From positions 21,986,841 through 22,050,840 of the forward strand of contig JAQNBH010000011.1 in the NCBI GenBank assembly GCA_028752905.1: a stretch of DNA of 64,000 nucleotides, written 5' to 3'. Every line of letters begins with the position of its first letter. Position 1 is the stretch's first letter. The notes under the pieces were generated by a model, which searched no databases, was not told the origin of the DNA, and saw nothing but the letters and a program-made list of their open reading frames with translations. The stretch comes from Cladorhizidae sp. MBARI D1340-BT2. Its lineage: Eukaryota; Porifera; Demospongiae; Poecilosclerida; Cladorhizidae. Below, one piece after another: positions 43,101 to 57,727 of this stretch. A program made the translations under genes and the position numbers.

Positions 43101-46008
43101 AGGCAATTGATGCAACCTAGGTATAACCTGGCAGCTGATGCAACCTAAGTATACCCAGGAAGCTGATAAAACCTAGGTATATTCAGACAGTTGATGCAAC
43201 CTAGGTATACCCAAGCAGTCGATGCAATCTAGGTATATCTAGGCAGTTGATGCAACCTAGGTATACCCACCCAGGCAGCTGATGTAACCTAAGAATACAC
43301 AGGCAATGGATGCAACCGAGGTATAGCCAGGCATCTGATACATACTAGGTATACTCAGGCAATTGATGCAACCTAGGTATACCCAGGCAGCTGATGCAAC
43401 CTAAGTATACCTAGGAAGCTGATACAACCTAGGTATACTCAGACAGATGATGCAACCTAGGTATACCCAGGAAGCTGATACAATCAAGGTATACCCAGGC
43501 AATTGATGAAACCTAGGTATATCCAGGAAGCTGATATAACCTAGGTATAGCCAGGCAGTTAATGCAACCTAGGTATACCAAGGCATCTGATACAATCTAG
43601 GTATACCCAGGCAGTTGAATCAACCTAGGTATACACAGGCAGTTTAAGCAACCTAGGTATACCCAGGTAACTGAATCAACCTAGGTATACCCAGGCAGTT
43701 GATGCAACCTATGTATGCCCAGGCAGCTGATACAATCTAGGTATAACCAGGCAGTTGATGCAACCTAGGTATAAACAGGCAGCTGATACAATCTAGGTAT
43801 ACCCAGGAAATTGATGCAATCTAGGTATACCCAGGAATCTGATGCAACCTAGGTACACCCAGGCAGTTGATGCGACCTAGGATACCCAGGCAGTTGAATC
43901 AACCTAGCTATACACAGGCAGTTGAAGCAACCTAGGTATACCCAGGCAGTTGATGCAACCTACGTATACCCAGGCAGCTGATGCAACCTACGTATACCCA
44001 TGCAGTTGATGCAACCTAGGTATAACCAGGCAGCTGATACAATCAAGGTATACCCAGGCAGTTGATGCAACCTAGGTATACCCAGGTAGCTGATTCATCA
44101 ACCTAGGTATACCCAAGCAGTTGATGCAACTTATGTATGCCCAGGCAGCTGATACAACCTAGGTATACCCAGGCAGTTGATTCAACCTAGGTATACCCAT
44201 GCATTTGATGCAACCTAGGTATAACCAGGCAGCTGATACAATCTAGGTATACTCGGGCAGTTGGTACAACCTATGGATACCCAGACAGTTAATGCAACCA
44301 AGGTTTACCCAGGCAGTTGATCCAACCTGGGTATACCCAGTCAGTTGATGCAACCTAGGTATACCCATGCAGTTGATACAACCTATGTATACCAGGCAGT
44401 TGATGCAACCTAGGTATATGCAGGTAGATGATGCAATTAGGTATACCCAAGCAGTGGATGCAACCTAGGTATACCCAGACAGCTGATGCAACATAGGTAT
44501 AACCCAGGCAGTTGATGCAACCTAGGTATACCCAGGCAGCTGATGTAACCTAAGTATACACAGGCAATGGATGCAAACTAGGTATAGCCAGGCAGCTGAT
44601 GCAACATAGGTATACCCAGGCAGTTGATGCAACCTAGGTATACCCAGGCAGCTGATGTAACCTAACAAAATACAGGCAATCGATGCAACCTAGGTATAGC
44701 CAGGCAGCTGATGCATACTAGGTATACTCAGGCAATTGATGCAACCTAGGTTTAACCTGGCAGCTGATGCAACCTAAGTATATCCAGGAAGCTGATAAAA
44801 CCTAGGTATATTCAGACAGTTGATGCAACCTAGGTATACCCAAGCAGTCGATGCAATCTAGGTATATCTAGGCAGTTGATGCAACATAGGTATACCCAGG
44901 CAGTTGATGCAACCTAGGTATACCCACCCAGGCAGCTGATGTAACCTAAGAATACACAGGCAATGGATGCAACCGAGGTATAGCCAGGCATCTGATACAT
45001 ACTAGGTATACTCAGGCAATTGATGCAACCTAAGTATACCTAGGAAGCTGATACAACCTAGGTATACTCAGACAGATGATGCAACCTAGGTATACCCAGG
45101 AAGCTGATACAATCAAGGTATACACAGGCAATTGATGAAACCTAGGTATATCTAGGAAGCTGATACAACCTAGGTATACCCAGGCAGTTAATGCAACCTA
45201 GGTATACCAAGGCATCTGATACAATCTAGGTATACCCAGGCAGTTGAATCAACCTAGGTATACACAGGCAGTTGAAGCAACCTAGGTATACCCAGGCAGT
45301 TGATGCAACCTACGTATACCCAGGCAGCTGATGCAACCTAGGTATACCCATGCAGTTGATGCAACCTAGGTATACCCAGGCAGCTGATACAATCTAGGTA
45401 TACCCAGGCAGTTGATGCAACCTAGGTATACCCAGGTAGCTGATTCAACCTAGGTATACCCAGGCAGTTGATGCAACCTATGTATGCCCAGGCAGCTGAT
45501 ACAATCTAGGTATACCCAGGCATTTGATGCAACCTAGGTATACACAGGCAGCAGATACAATCTAGGTATACCCAGGAAATTGATGCAATCTAGGTATACC
45601 CAGGCAGCTGATACAACCTAGGTATACCCAGGCAGATGATACAACCCAGGCAATCCTAGGTATACCCAGGCAGTTGATTCAACCTAGGTATACCCAGGCA
45701 GCTGATGCAACCTAGGTATACCCCGGCAGTTGATGCAACCTATGTATACCAGGCAGATGATGCAACCTAGATTTACTCAGGCAGTTGATACAACCTATGT
45801 ATACCAGGCAGTTGATGCAACCTAGGTATATGCAGGTAGATGATGCAATTAGGTATACCCAAGCAGTGGATGTAACCTAGGTATACCCAGACAGCTGATG
45901 CATAACCCAGGCAGTTGATGCAACCTAGGTATACCCAGGCAGCTGATGTAACCTAAGTATACACAGGCAATGGATGCAACCTAGGTATAGCCAGGCAGCT
46001 GATGCAAC

Positions 46009-48270
46009 ATAGGTATACCCAGGCAGTTGATGCAACCTAGGTATACCCAGGCAGCTGATGTAACCTAACAATATACAGGCAATCGATGTAACCTAGGTAT
46101 AGCCAGGCAGCTGATGCATACTAGGTATACTCAGGCAATTGATGCAACCTAGGTATAACCTGGCAGCTGATGCAACCTAAGTATACCCAGGAAGCTGATA
46201 AAACCTAGGTATATTCAGACAGTTGATGCAACCTAGGTATACCCAAGCAGTCGAGGCAATCTAGGTATATCTAGGCAGTTGATGCAACATAGGTATACCC
46301 AGGCAGTTGATGCAACCTGGATATACCCACCCAGGCAGCTGATGTAAACTAAGAATACACAGGCAATGGATGCAACCGAGGTATAGCCAGGCATCTGATA
46401 CATACTAGGTATACTCAGGCAATTGATGCATCCTAGGTATACCCAGGCAGCTGATGCAACCTAAGTATACCGATGAAGCTGATACAACCTAGGTATACTC
46501 AGACAGATGATGCAACCTAGGTATACCCAGGAAGCTGATACAATCAAGGTATACCCAGGCAATTGATGAAACCTAGGTATATCCAGGAAGCTGATACAAC
46601 CTAGGTATACCCAGGCAGTTAATGCAACCTAGGTATACCAAGGCATCTGATACAATCTAGGTATACCCAGGCAGTTGAATCAACCTAGGTATACACAGGC
46701 AGTTGAAGCAACCTAGGTATACCCAGGCAGTTGATGCAACCTACGTATACCCAGGCAGCTGATGCAACCTATGTATACCCATGCAGTTGATGCAACCTAG
46801 GTATAAACAGGCAGCTGATACAATCTAGGTATACCCAGGCAGTTGATGCAACCTAGGTATACCCAGGTAGCTGATTCAACCTAGGTATACCCAGGCAGTT
46901 GATGCAACCTATGTATGCCCAGGCAGCTGATACAATCTAGGTATACCAAGGCAGTTGATGCAACCTAGGTATACACAAGCAGCTGATACAATCTAGGTAT
47001 ACCCAGGAAATTGATGCAATCTAGGTATACCCAGGCAGCTGATACAACTTAGGTATACCCAGGCAGATGATACAACCCATGCAATCCTAGGTATACCCAG
47101 GCAGTTGATTCAACCAAGGTATACCCAGGCAGCTGATGCAACCTAGGTATACCCAGGCAGTTGATGCAACCTACGTATACCAGGCAGATGATGCAACCTA
47201 GATATACTCAGGCAGTTGATGCAACGCCAGTCAATTGATGCAACCTAGGTATACCCAGGTAGATGATGCAATTAGGTATACCCAAGCAGTGGATGCAACC
47301 TAGGTATACCCAGACAGCTGATGCAACATAGGTATACCCAGGCAGTTGATGCAACCTAGGTATACCCAGGCAGCTGATGTAACCTAAGTATACACAGGCA
47401 ATGGATGCAACCTAGGTATAGCCAGGCTATTAATAGAACCTAGGTATACCCAGGCAGTTGATGCAACCTAGTTATAGCCAGGCAGATGATGCAACATAGG
47501 TATACCCAGGCAGTTGATGCAACCTAGGTATACCCAGGCAGCTGATGTAACCTAAGAATACACAGGCAATGGATGAAACCGAGGTATAGCCAGGCATCTG
47601 ATGCATACTAGGTATACTCAGGCAATTGATGCAACCTAGGTATACCCAGGCAGCTGATGCAACCTAAGTATACCTAGGAAGCTGATACAACCTAGGTATA
47701 CTCAGACAGTTGATGCAACCTAGGTATACCCAGGCAGCTGATACAATCAAGGTATACCCAGGCAATTGATGGAACCTAGGTATACCCAGGCAGCTGATAC
47801 GACCTAGGTATACCCAGACAGTTAATGCAACCTAGGTATACCAAGGCATCTGATAAAATCTAGGTATACCCAGGCAATTGATGCAATCTAGGTATACCCA
47901 GGCGGCTGATACAACCTAGGTATACCCAGGCAGCTGATACAACCTAGGTATACCCAGGCAATTGATGCAACCTAGGTATACACTGGCAGCTGATACAACC
48001 TAGGTATACCCAGGCAATTGATGCAACATAGGTATATTCATGCAGTTGATGCAACCTAGGTATACCCAGGCAGTTGATGCAACCTAGGTATACCCAGGCA
48101 GTTGATGCAACCTAGGATATCCAGGCAGCTGATACTATTAGGTATACCCAGGCAATTGATGGAACCTAGGTATACCCAGGCAGCTGATACAACCTAGGTA
48201 TACCCAGGCAGTTGATGCAACCTAGGTATAACAAGGTAGCTGATACAATCTAGGTATACCCAGTCTCAGC
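46009..48270 (+). repeat. 2.3-kb block repeated 7.87-7.93 kb downstream
   Basis: It matches 53878 to about 56200. The offset is 7869 bp until about 47225 and about 7925-7927 bp afterwards, because the downstream copy carries two extra monomers (56 bp) near 55120. Anchors are TACAACCCAT (47071/54940), GCTATTAATA (47426/55351) and CAGTCTCAGCAG (48261/56188). Confidence 0.78.
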
Positions 48271-50300
48271 AGATGCAATCTAAGTATACCCAGGCAGTTG
48301 ATGCAACCTAGGATATCCAGGCAGCTGATACAATCTAGGTATATCCAGGAAGTTGATGCAACCTAGGTATACACAGGCAGCTGATACAATCTAGGTATAC
48401 CCAGGCAATTGATGCAATCTAGGTATACCCATACAGCTGATACAACCCAGGCAGATGACACAACCTAGGTATACCCAGGCAATCCTAGGTATAACCAGGC
48501 AGTTGAGTCAACCTAGGTATACCCAGGCAGTTGATCCAACCTGGGTATACCCAGCGAGTTGATGCAACTTAGGTATACCCAGACAGCTGATGCAACCTAG
48601 GTATAGCCAGGCAGTTGATACAACCTAGGTATACCCAGACAGTTGTGGCAAACAAGGTATACCCAGGCAGTTGATCCAACCTAGGTATAACCAGGCAGCT
48701 GATGCAACCTAGGTATAGCCAGGCAGTTGATACAACCTAGGTATACCCAAGCGTTTGATGCAACCAAGGTATACACAGGCAATTGATGCAACCTAGGTAT
48801 ACCCAGGTAGATGATGCAATTAGGTATACCCAAGCAGTGGATGCAACCTAGGTATACCCAGACAGTTGATGCAACATAGGTATACCCAGGCAGTTGATGC
48901 AACCTAGGTATACCCAGGCAGCTGATGTAACCTAAGTATACACAGGCAATGGATGCAACCTAGGTATAGCCAGGCTATTAATAGAACCTAGGTATACCCA
49001 GGCAGTTGATGCAACCTAGGTATAGCCAGGCAGATGATGCAACATAGGTATACCCAGGCAGTTGATGCAACCTAGGTATACCCAGGCAGCTGATGTAACC
49101 TAAGAATACACAGGCAATGGATGAAACCGAGGTATAGCCAGGCATCTGATGCATACTAGGTATACTCAGGCAATTGATGCAACCTAGGTATACCCAGGCA
49201 GCTGATGCAACCTAAGTATACCTAGGAAGCTGATACAACCTAGGTATACTCAGACAGTTGATGCAACCTAGGTATACCCAGGCAGCTGATACAATCAAGG
49301 TATACCCAGGCAATTGATGGAACCTAGGTATACCCAGGCAGCTGATACAACCTAGGTATACCCAGGCTGTTAATGCAACCTAGGTTTACCAAGGCATCTG
49401 ATACAATCTAGGTATACCCAGGCAATTGATGCAATCTAGGTATACCCAGGCGGCTGATACAACCTAGGTATATCCAGGCAGCTGATACAACCTAGGTATA
49501 CCCAGGCAATTGATGCAACCTAGGTATACACAGGCAGCTGATACAACCTAGGTATACCCAGGCAATTGATGCAACCTAGGTATATTCATGCAGTTGATGC
49601 AACCTAGGTATACCCAGGCAGTTGATGCAACCTAGGTATACCCAGGCAGTTGATGCAACCTAGGATACCCAGGCAGCTGATACAATCTAGGTATACCCAG
49701 GCAATTGATGGAACCTAGGTATACCCAGGCAGCTGATACAACCTAGGTATACCCAGGCAGTTGATGCAACCTAGGTATAACAGGTAGCTGATACAATCTA
49801 GGTATACCCAGTCTCAGCAGATGCAATCTAGGTATACCCAGGTAGCTGATTCAACCTAGGTATACCCAGGCAATAGGTGCAACCTATGTATGCCAAGGCA
49901 GCTGATACAATTTAGGTATACCCAGGAAGTTGATGCAACCTAGGTATACACAGGCAGCTGATACAATCTAGGTATACCCAGGCAATTGATGCAATCTAGG
50001 TATACCCATACAGCTGATACAACCCAGGCAGATGACACAACCTTGGTATACCCAGGCAATGCTAGGTATAACCAGGCAGTTGAGTCAACCTAGGTATACC
50101 CAGGCAGTTGATGCAACCTAGGTATACCCAGACAGCTGATGCAACCTAGGTATAGCCAGGCAGTTGATACAACCTAGGTATACCAGGCAGTTGATGCAAC
50201 CTAGATATACTCAGGCTGCAACCTATGTTTAGCCAGTCAATTGATGCAAACTAGGTATACCCAGGTGTTTGATGCAACCAAGGTATACACAGGCAATTGA
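47225..50300 (+). repeat. 1548-bp tandem higher-order repeat, about two copies
   Basis: The AGATGATGCA monomer at 47261 recurs at 48809, and the CAGTCTCAGCAG monomer at 48261 recurs at 49809; both offsets are 1548 bp. Monomers with GCTATTAATAGAACC and TATTCATGCAG recur in the same order. The parts around 48280-48480 and 49840-49920 differ more. Confidence 0.75.
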
Positions 50301-53300
50301 TGCAAACTAGGTATACACAGGTAGATGATGCAATTAGGTATACCCAAGCAGTGGATGCATCCTAGGTATACCCAGATATCTGATGCAACATAGGTATACC
50401 CAGGCAGCTGATATAACCTATGTTTACCCAGGCAGCTGATGTAACCTAAGTATACACAGACAATGGATGCAACCTAGGTATAAGCAGGCAGTTGATGCAA
50501 CCTAAGTATACCCAGGCATTTGATGCAACCTAGGATACCCAGGCAGCTGATACAATCTAGGTATACCCAGGCAATTGATGGAACCTAGGTATACCCAGGC
50601 AGCTGATACAACCTAGGTATACCCAGGCAGTTGATGCAACCTAGGTATTCCAAGGTAGCTGATACAATCTAGGTATACCCAGGAAGCTAATACAATCAAG
50701 GTATACACAGGCAATTGATGGAACCTAGGTATACCCATGCCGCTGATACAACCTAGGTATACCCAGGCAGTTGATGCAACTTAGGTATACCCAGACAGCT
50801 GATCTAACCTAAGAATACACAGGCAATGGATGTAACCGAGGTATAGCCAGGCATCTGATGCATACTAGGTATACTCAGGCAATTGATGCAACCTAGGTAT
50901 ACCCAGGCAGCTGATGCAACCTAAGTATACCTAGGAAGCTGATACAACCTAGTTATACCCAGGCAGTTGAGTCAACCTAGGTATACCAAGGCAGTTGATC
51001 CAACCTGGGTATACCCAGGCAGTTGATGCAACTTAGGTATACCCAGGTAGCTGATGCAACCTAGGTATACCCAGGCAGTTGATGCAACCTAGATATACTC
51101 AGGCAGTTGGTGCAACCTATGGATACCCAGACAGTTGATGCAACCAAGGTTTACCCAGGCAGTTGATCCAACCTGGGTATACCCAGTCAGTTGATGCAAC
51201 CTAGGTATACCCATGCAGTTGATACAACCTATGTATACCAGGCAGTTGATGCAACCTAGGTATATGCAGGTAGATAATGCAATTAGGTATACCCAAGCAG
51301 TGGATGCAACCTAGGTATACCCAGACAGCTGATGCAACATAGGTATAACCCAGGCAGTTGATGCAACCTAGGTATACCCAGGCAGCTGATGTCACCTAAG
51401 TATACACAGGCAATGAATGCAACCTAGGTATAGCCAGGCAGCTGATGCAACATAGGTATACCCAGGCAGTTGATGCAACCTAGGTATACCCAGGCAGCTG
51501 ATGTAACCTAACAATATACAGGCAATCGATGCAACCTGGGTATAGCTAGGCAGCTGATGCATACTAGGTATACTCAGGCAATTGATGCAACCTAGGTATA
51601 ACCTGGCAGCTGATGCAACCTAAGTATACCCAGGAAGCTGATAAAACCTATGTATATTCAGACAGTTGATGCAACCTAGGTATAACCAAGCAGTCAATGC
51701 AATCTAGGTATATCTAGGCAGTTGATGCAACATAGGTATGCCCAGGCAGTTGATGCAACCTAGGTATACCCACCCAGGCAGCTGATGTAACCTAAGAATA
51801 GACAGGCAATGGATGCAACCGAGGTATAGCCAGGCATCTGATACATACTAGGTATACTCAGGCAATTGATGCAACCTAGGTATACCCAGGCAGCTGATGC
51901 AACCTAAGTATACTTAGGAAGCTGATACAACCTAGGTATACTCAGTCAGATGATGCAACCTAGGTATACACAGGAAGCTGATACAATCAAGGTATACTCA
52001 GGCAATTGATGAAACCTAGGTATATCCAGGAAGCTGATACAACCTAGGTATACCCAGGCAGTTAATGCAACCTAGGTATACCAAGGCATCTGATACAATC
52101 TAGGTATACCCAGGCAGTTGAATCAACCTAGGTATACACAGGCAGTTGAAGCAACCTAGGTATACCCAGGCAGTTGATGCAACCTACGTATACCCAGGCA
52201 GCTGATGCAACCTAGGTATACCCATGCAGTTGATGCAACCTAGGTATACCCAGGCAGCTGATACAATCTAGGTATACCCAGGCAGTTGATGCAACCTAGG
52301 TATACCCAGGTAGCTGATTCAACCTAGGTTTACCCAGGCAGTTGATGCAACCTAGGTATACCAACCCAGGCAGCTGATGTAACCTAAGAATACACAGGCA
52401 ATGGATGCAACCGAGGTATAGCCAGGCATCTGATACATACTAGGTATACTCAGGCAATTGATGCAACCTAGGTAAACCCAGGCAGCTGATGCAACCTAAG
52501 TATACCTAGGAAGCTGATACAACCTAGGTATACTCAGACAGATGATGCAACCTAGGTATACCCAGGAAGCTGATACAATCAAGGTATACCCAGGCAATTG
52601 ATGAAACCTAGGTATATCCAGGAAGCTGATACAACCTAGGTATACCCAGGCAGTTGATGCAAACTATGTATAGCCAGGCACTTGATGCAACCTAAGTATA
52701 GCCAGGCAGTGATGCAACCTAGGTACACCCAGGCAGTTGATGCGACCTAGGATACCCAGGCAGTTGAATCAACCTAGGTATACACAGGCAGTTGAAGCAA
52801 CCTAGGTATACCCAGGCAGTTGATGCAACCTACGTATACCCAGGCAGCTGATGCAAACTTCGTATTCCCATGCAGTTGATGCAACCTAGGTATAACCAGG
52901 CAGCTGATACAATCTAGGTATACCCAGGCAGTTGATGCAACCTAGGTATACCCAGGTAGCTGATTCATCAACCTAGGTATACCCAAGCAGTTGATGCAAC
53001 CTATGTATGCCCAGGCAGCTGATACAACCTAGGTATACCCAGGCAGTTGATGTAACCTAGGTATACACAGTCAGCTGATACATTCTAGGTATACCCAGGC
53101 AATTGATGCAACCTAGGTATACCCAGGCAGTTGATTCAACCTAGGTATACCCAGGTAGCTGATGCAACCTAGGTATACCCAGGCAGTTGATGCAACCTAG
53201 ATATACTCAGGCAGTTGGTGCAACCTATGGATACCCAGACAGTTGATGCAACCAAGGTTTACCCAGGCAGTTGATCCAACCTGGGTATACCCAGTCAGTT

Positions 53301-55699
53301 GATGCAACCTAGGTATACCCATGCAGTTGATACAACATATGTATACCAGGCAGTTGATGCAACCTAGGTATATGCAGGTAGATGATGCAATTAGGTATAC
53401 CCAAGCAGTGGATGCAACCTAGGTATACCCAGACAGCTGATGCAACATAGGTATAACCGAGGCAGTTTATGCAACCTAGGTATACCCAGGCAGCTGATGT
53501 CACCTAAGTATACACAGGCAATGAATACAACCTAGGTATAGCCAAGCAGCTGATGCAACATAGGTATACCCAGACAGTTGATGCAACCAAGGTTTACCCA
53601 GGCAGTTGATCCAACCTGGGTATACCCAGTCAGTTGATGCAACCTAGGTCTACCCATGCAGTTGATACAACCTATGTATACCAGGCAGTTGATGCAACCT
53701 AGGTATATGCAGATAGATGATGCAATTAGGTATACCCAAGCAGTGGATGCAACCTAGGTATACCCAGACAGCTGATGCAACATAGGTATAACCCAGGCAG
53801 TTGATGCAACCTAGGTATACCCAGGCAGCTGATGTCACCTAAGTATACACAGGCAATGAATGCAACCAAGGTGCAACATAGGTATACCCAGGCAGTTGAT
53901 GCAACCTAGGTATACCCAGGCAGCTGATGTAACCTAACAATAGACAGGCAATCGATGCAACCTAGGTATAGCCAGGCAGCTGATGCATACTAGGTATACT
54001 CAGGCAATTGATGCAACCTAGGTATAACCTGGCAGCTGATGCAACCTTAGTATACCCAGGAAGCTGATAAAACCTAGGTATATTCAGACAGTTGATGCAA
54101 CCTAGGTATACCCAAGCAGTCGATGCAATCTAGGTATATCTAGGCAGTTGATGCAACATAGGTATACCCAGGCAGTTGATGCAACCTAGGTATACCCACC
54201 CAGGCAGCTGATGTAACCTAAGAATACACAGGCAATGGATGCAACCGAGGTATAGCCAGGCATCTGATACATACTAGGTATACTCAGGCAATTGATGCAA
54301 CCTAGGTATACCCAGGCAGCTGATGCAACCTAAGTATACCTAGGAAGCTGATACAACCTAGGTATACTCAGACAGATGATGCAACCTAGGTATACCCAGG
54401 AAGCTGATACAATCAAGGTATACCCAGGCAATTGATGAAACCTAGGTATATCCAGGAAGCTGATACAACCTAGGTATACCCAGGCAGTTAATGCAACCTA
54501 GGTATACCAAGGCATCTGATACAATCTAGGTATACCCAGGCAGTTGAATCAACCTAGGTATACACAGGCAGTTGAAGCAACCTAGGTATACCCAGGCAGT
54601 TGATGCAACCTACGTATACCCAGGCAGCTGATGCAACCTAGGTATACCAATGCAGTTGATGCAACCTAGGTATGCCCAGGCAGCTGATACAATCTAGGTA
54701 TACCCAGGCAGTTGATGCAACCTAGGTATACCCAGGTAGCTGATTCAACCTAGGTATACCCAGGCAGTTGATGCAACCTATGTATGCCCAGGCAGCTGAT
54801 ACAATCTAGGTATACCAAGGCAGTTGATGCAACCTAGGTATACACAGGCAGCTGATACAATCTAGGTATACCCAAGAAATTGATGCAATCTAGGTATACC
54901 CAGGCAGCTGATACAACTTAGGTATACCCAGGCAGATGATACAACCCATGCAATCCTAGGTTTACCCAGGCAGTTGATTCAACCTAGGTATACCCAGGCA
55001 GCTGATGCAACCTAGGTATACCCAGGCAGTTGATGCAACCTACGTATACCAGGCAGATGATGCAACCTAAATATACTCAGGCAGTTGATGCAACACCAGT
55101 CAATTGATGCAAACTAGGTATACCCAAGCATTTGATGCAACCAAGGTATACACAGGCAATTGATGCAACCTAGGTATATCCAGGTAGATGATGCAATTAG
55201 GTATACCCAAGCAGTGGATGCAACCTAGGTATACCCAGACAGCTGATGCAACATAGGTATACCCAGGCAGTTGATGCAACCTAGGTATACCCAGGCAGCT
55301 GATGTAACCTAAGTATACACAGGCAATGGATGCAACCTAGGTATAGCCAGGCTATTAATAGAAACTAGGTATACCCAGGCAGTTGATGCAACCTAGTTAT
55401 AGCCAGGCAGATGATGCAACATAGGTATACCCAGGCAGTTGATGCAACCTAGGTATACCCAGGCAGCTGATGTAACCTAAGAATACACAGGCAATGGATG
55501 AAACCGAGGTATAGCCAGGCATCTGATGCATACTAGGTATACTCAGGCAATTGATGCAACCTAGGTATACCCAGGCAGCTGATGCAACCTAAGTATACCT
55601 AGGAAGCTGATACAACCTAGGTATACTCAGACAGTTGATGCAACCTAGGTATACCCAGGCAGCTGATACAATCAAGGTATACCCAGGCAATTGATGGAA

Positions 55700-57458
55700 C
55701 CTAGGTATACCCAGGTAGCTGATATAACCTAGGTATACCCAGGCAGTTAATGCAACCTAGGTATACCAAGGCATCTGATAAAATCTAGGTATACCCAGGC
55801 AATTGATGCAATCTAGATATACCCAGGCGGCTGATACAACCTAGGTATACCCAGGCAGCTGATACAACCTAGGTATACCCAGGCAATTGATGCAACCTAG
55901 GTATACACAGGCAGCTGATACAACCTAGGTATACCCATGCAATTGATGCAACATAGGTATATTCATGCAGTTGATGCAACCTAGGTATACCCAGGCATTT
56001 GATGCAACCTAGGTATACCCAGGCAGTTGATGCAACCTAGGATATCCAGGCAGCTGATACAATCTAGGTATACCCAGGCAATTGATGGAACCTAGGTATA
56101 CCCAGGCAGCTGATACAACCTAGGTATACCCAGGCAGTTGATGCAACCTAGGTATAACAAGGTAGCTGATACAATCTAGGTATACCCAGTCTCAGCAGAT
56201 GCAATCTAGGTATACCCAGGTAGCTGATTCAACTTAGGTATACCCAGGCAATAGGTGCAACCTATGTATGCCCAGGCAGCTGATACAATCTAGGTATACC
56301 CAGGAAGTTGATGCAACCTAGGTATACACAGGCAGCTGATACAATCTAGGTATACCCAGGCAATTGATGCAATCTAGGTATACCCATACAGCTGATAAAA
56401 CCCAGGCAGATGACACAACCTAGGTATACCCAGGCAATCCTAGGTATAACCAGGCAGTTGAGTCAACCTAGGTATACCCAGGCAGTTGATCCAACCTGGG
56501 TATACCCAGGCAGTTGATGCAACTTAGGTATACCCAGACAGCTGATGCAACCTAGGTATAGCCAGGCAGTTGATACAACCTAGGTATACCAGGCAGTTGA
56601 TGCAACCTAGATATACTCAGGCTGCAACCTATGTTTAGCCAGTCAATTGATGCAAACTAGGTATACCCAGGCGTTTGATGCAACCAAGGTATACACAGGC
56701 AATTGATGCAACCTAGGTATACCCAGGTAGATGATGCAATTAGGTATACCCAAGCAGTGGATGCATCCTAGGTATACCCAGACATCTGATGCAACATAGG
56801 TATACCCAGGCAGTTGATATAACCTAGGTATACCCAGGCAGCTGATGTAACCTAAGTATACACAGGCAATGGATGCAACCTAGGTATAACCAGGCAGTTG
56901 ATGCAACCTAGGTATACCCAGGCATTTGATGCAACCTAGGATACCCAGGCAGCTGATACAATCTAGGTATACCCAGGCAATTGATGGAACCTAGGTATAC
57001 CCAGGCAGCTGATACAACCTAGGTATACCCAGGCAGTTGATGCAACCTAGGTATTCCAAGGTAGCTGATACAATCTAGGTATACCCAGGAAGCTGATACA
57101 ATCAAGGTATACACAGGCAATTGATGGAACCTAGGTATACCCATGCCGCTGATACAACCTAGGTATACCCAGGCAATTGATGCAACTTAGGTATACCCAG
57201 ACAGCTGATGTAACCTAAGAATACACAGGCAATGGATGTAACCGAGGTATAGCCAGGCATCTGATGCATACTAGGTATACTCAGGCAATTGATGCAACCT
57301 AGGTATACCCAGGCAGCTGATGCAACCTAAGTATACCTAGGAAGCTGATACAACCTAGGTATACCCAGGCAGTTGAGTCAACCTAGGTATACCCAGGCAG
57401 TTGATCCAACCTGGGTATACCCAGGCAGTTGATGCAACTTAGGTATACCCAGACAGCT
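55700..57458 (+). repeat. Terminal array block, a copy of 49.3-51.0 kb
   Basis: It aligns with about 49320-51040 at offsets of 6379-6406 bp (TCAGGCTGCA at 50211 and 56617; CAGTCTCAGC at 49809 and 56188). The last 90 bp also match 56455-56543, where the array runs on without a break, so the final monomer at 57458 is cut, not naturally ended. Confidence 0.75.
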
Positions 57459-57466
57459 CAGGGGGG
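57451..57466. mobile_element. hAT insertion junction: putative 8-bp target site and terminal inverted repeat start
   Basis: The array stops inside a monomer after AGACAGCT (57451-57458). The next bases, CAGGGGGG at 57459, have the CAGGG start common to hAT terminal inverted repeats. hAT elements make 8-bp target duplications, so AGACAGCT is the candidate. The partner end is not in the window: I found no matching CCCCCCTG end before 64000, which fits the Gypsy insertion splitting the hAT. The call rests on one end only. Confidence 0.6.
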
Positions 57467-57727
57467 TAATTTCCATATGAAAGTTGGGGGGGCCAAAAGC
57501 AGTATTAAAGCTGCTTACTCTATGGGGGTCTCTAGGGGAGTCTCTAGATACTCATCCAGGATATTTTGAAAAATAGGAGTACCTAATTAGAACTATAGAC
57601 ATTGCGAAATTAGTGTTGAAAATATTTTAAATTTAGTAATCACCCGAACACATAAATATAACCAGATGACAAACAGTATACTAGCACTAACATCTAAGAG
57701 AGAGATAGAGACTATCATTCACATCTA

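Larger units (their letters stand above)
1..57458 (+). repeat. Giant 28-bp tandem satellite/minisatellite array
   Basis: Seen: a 28-bp unit repeats head-to-tail without spacers from the first base to 57458, about 2,050 copies; a consensus-like monomer is 1741-1768. Each monomer contains CCTAGG overlapping the 8-bp palindrome GGTATACC, then CCAGG, a CANNTG-type hexamer (CAGTTG, CAGCTG, CAATTG, CAGATG and others) and ATGCAA. The consensus is 50% GC. Length variants occur: monomers lacking TT in the hexamer region (GCAGTGATGC), monomers with extra CCAC (4158, 6318, 8336), and a GATTCATCAACC form with three extra bases. All monomers I read point the same way. The array is cut by the left window edge, so its true length is unknown. 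It holds no gene: three monomers (84 bp) place a TAG or TGA in every frame of both strands. Confidence 0.97.

Noticed and set aside
2578..53838. Eleven short minus-strand reading frames (62-76 codons) within the array, rich in GYISCLGIPRLHQLPGYT-like repeats
   Set aside because: They are translations of the 28-bp repeat (84 bp gives a 28-residue period). They appear only where a monomer variant removes the usual TAG, and the same frames recur wherever the DNA is duplicated. No start context, splice logic or domain supports them.
1..57458. CRISPR array, because the unit is 28 bp
   Set aside because: There are no spacers; units are directly adjacent and mutate individually. No cas genes are present and the neighbours are eukaryotic transposons.
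1..57458. Telomeric repeat or ribosomal spacer
   Set aside because: The unit is not a TTAGGG-type repeat and no rRNA sequence is recognisable.
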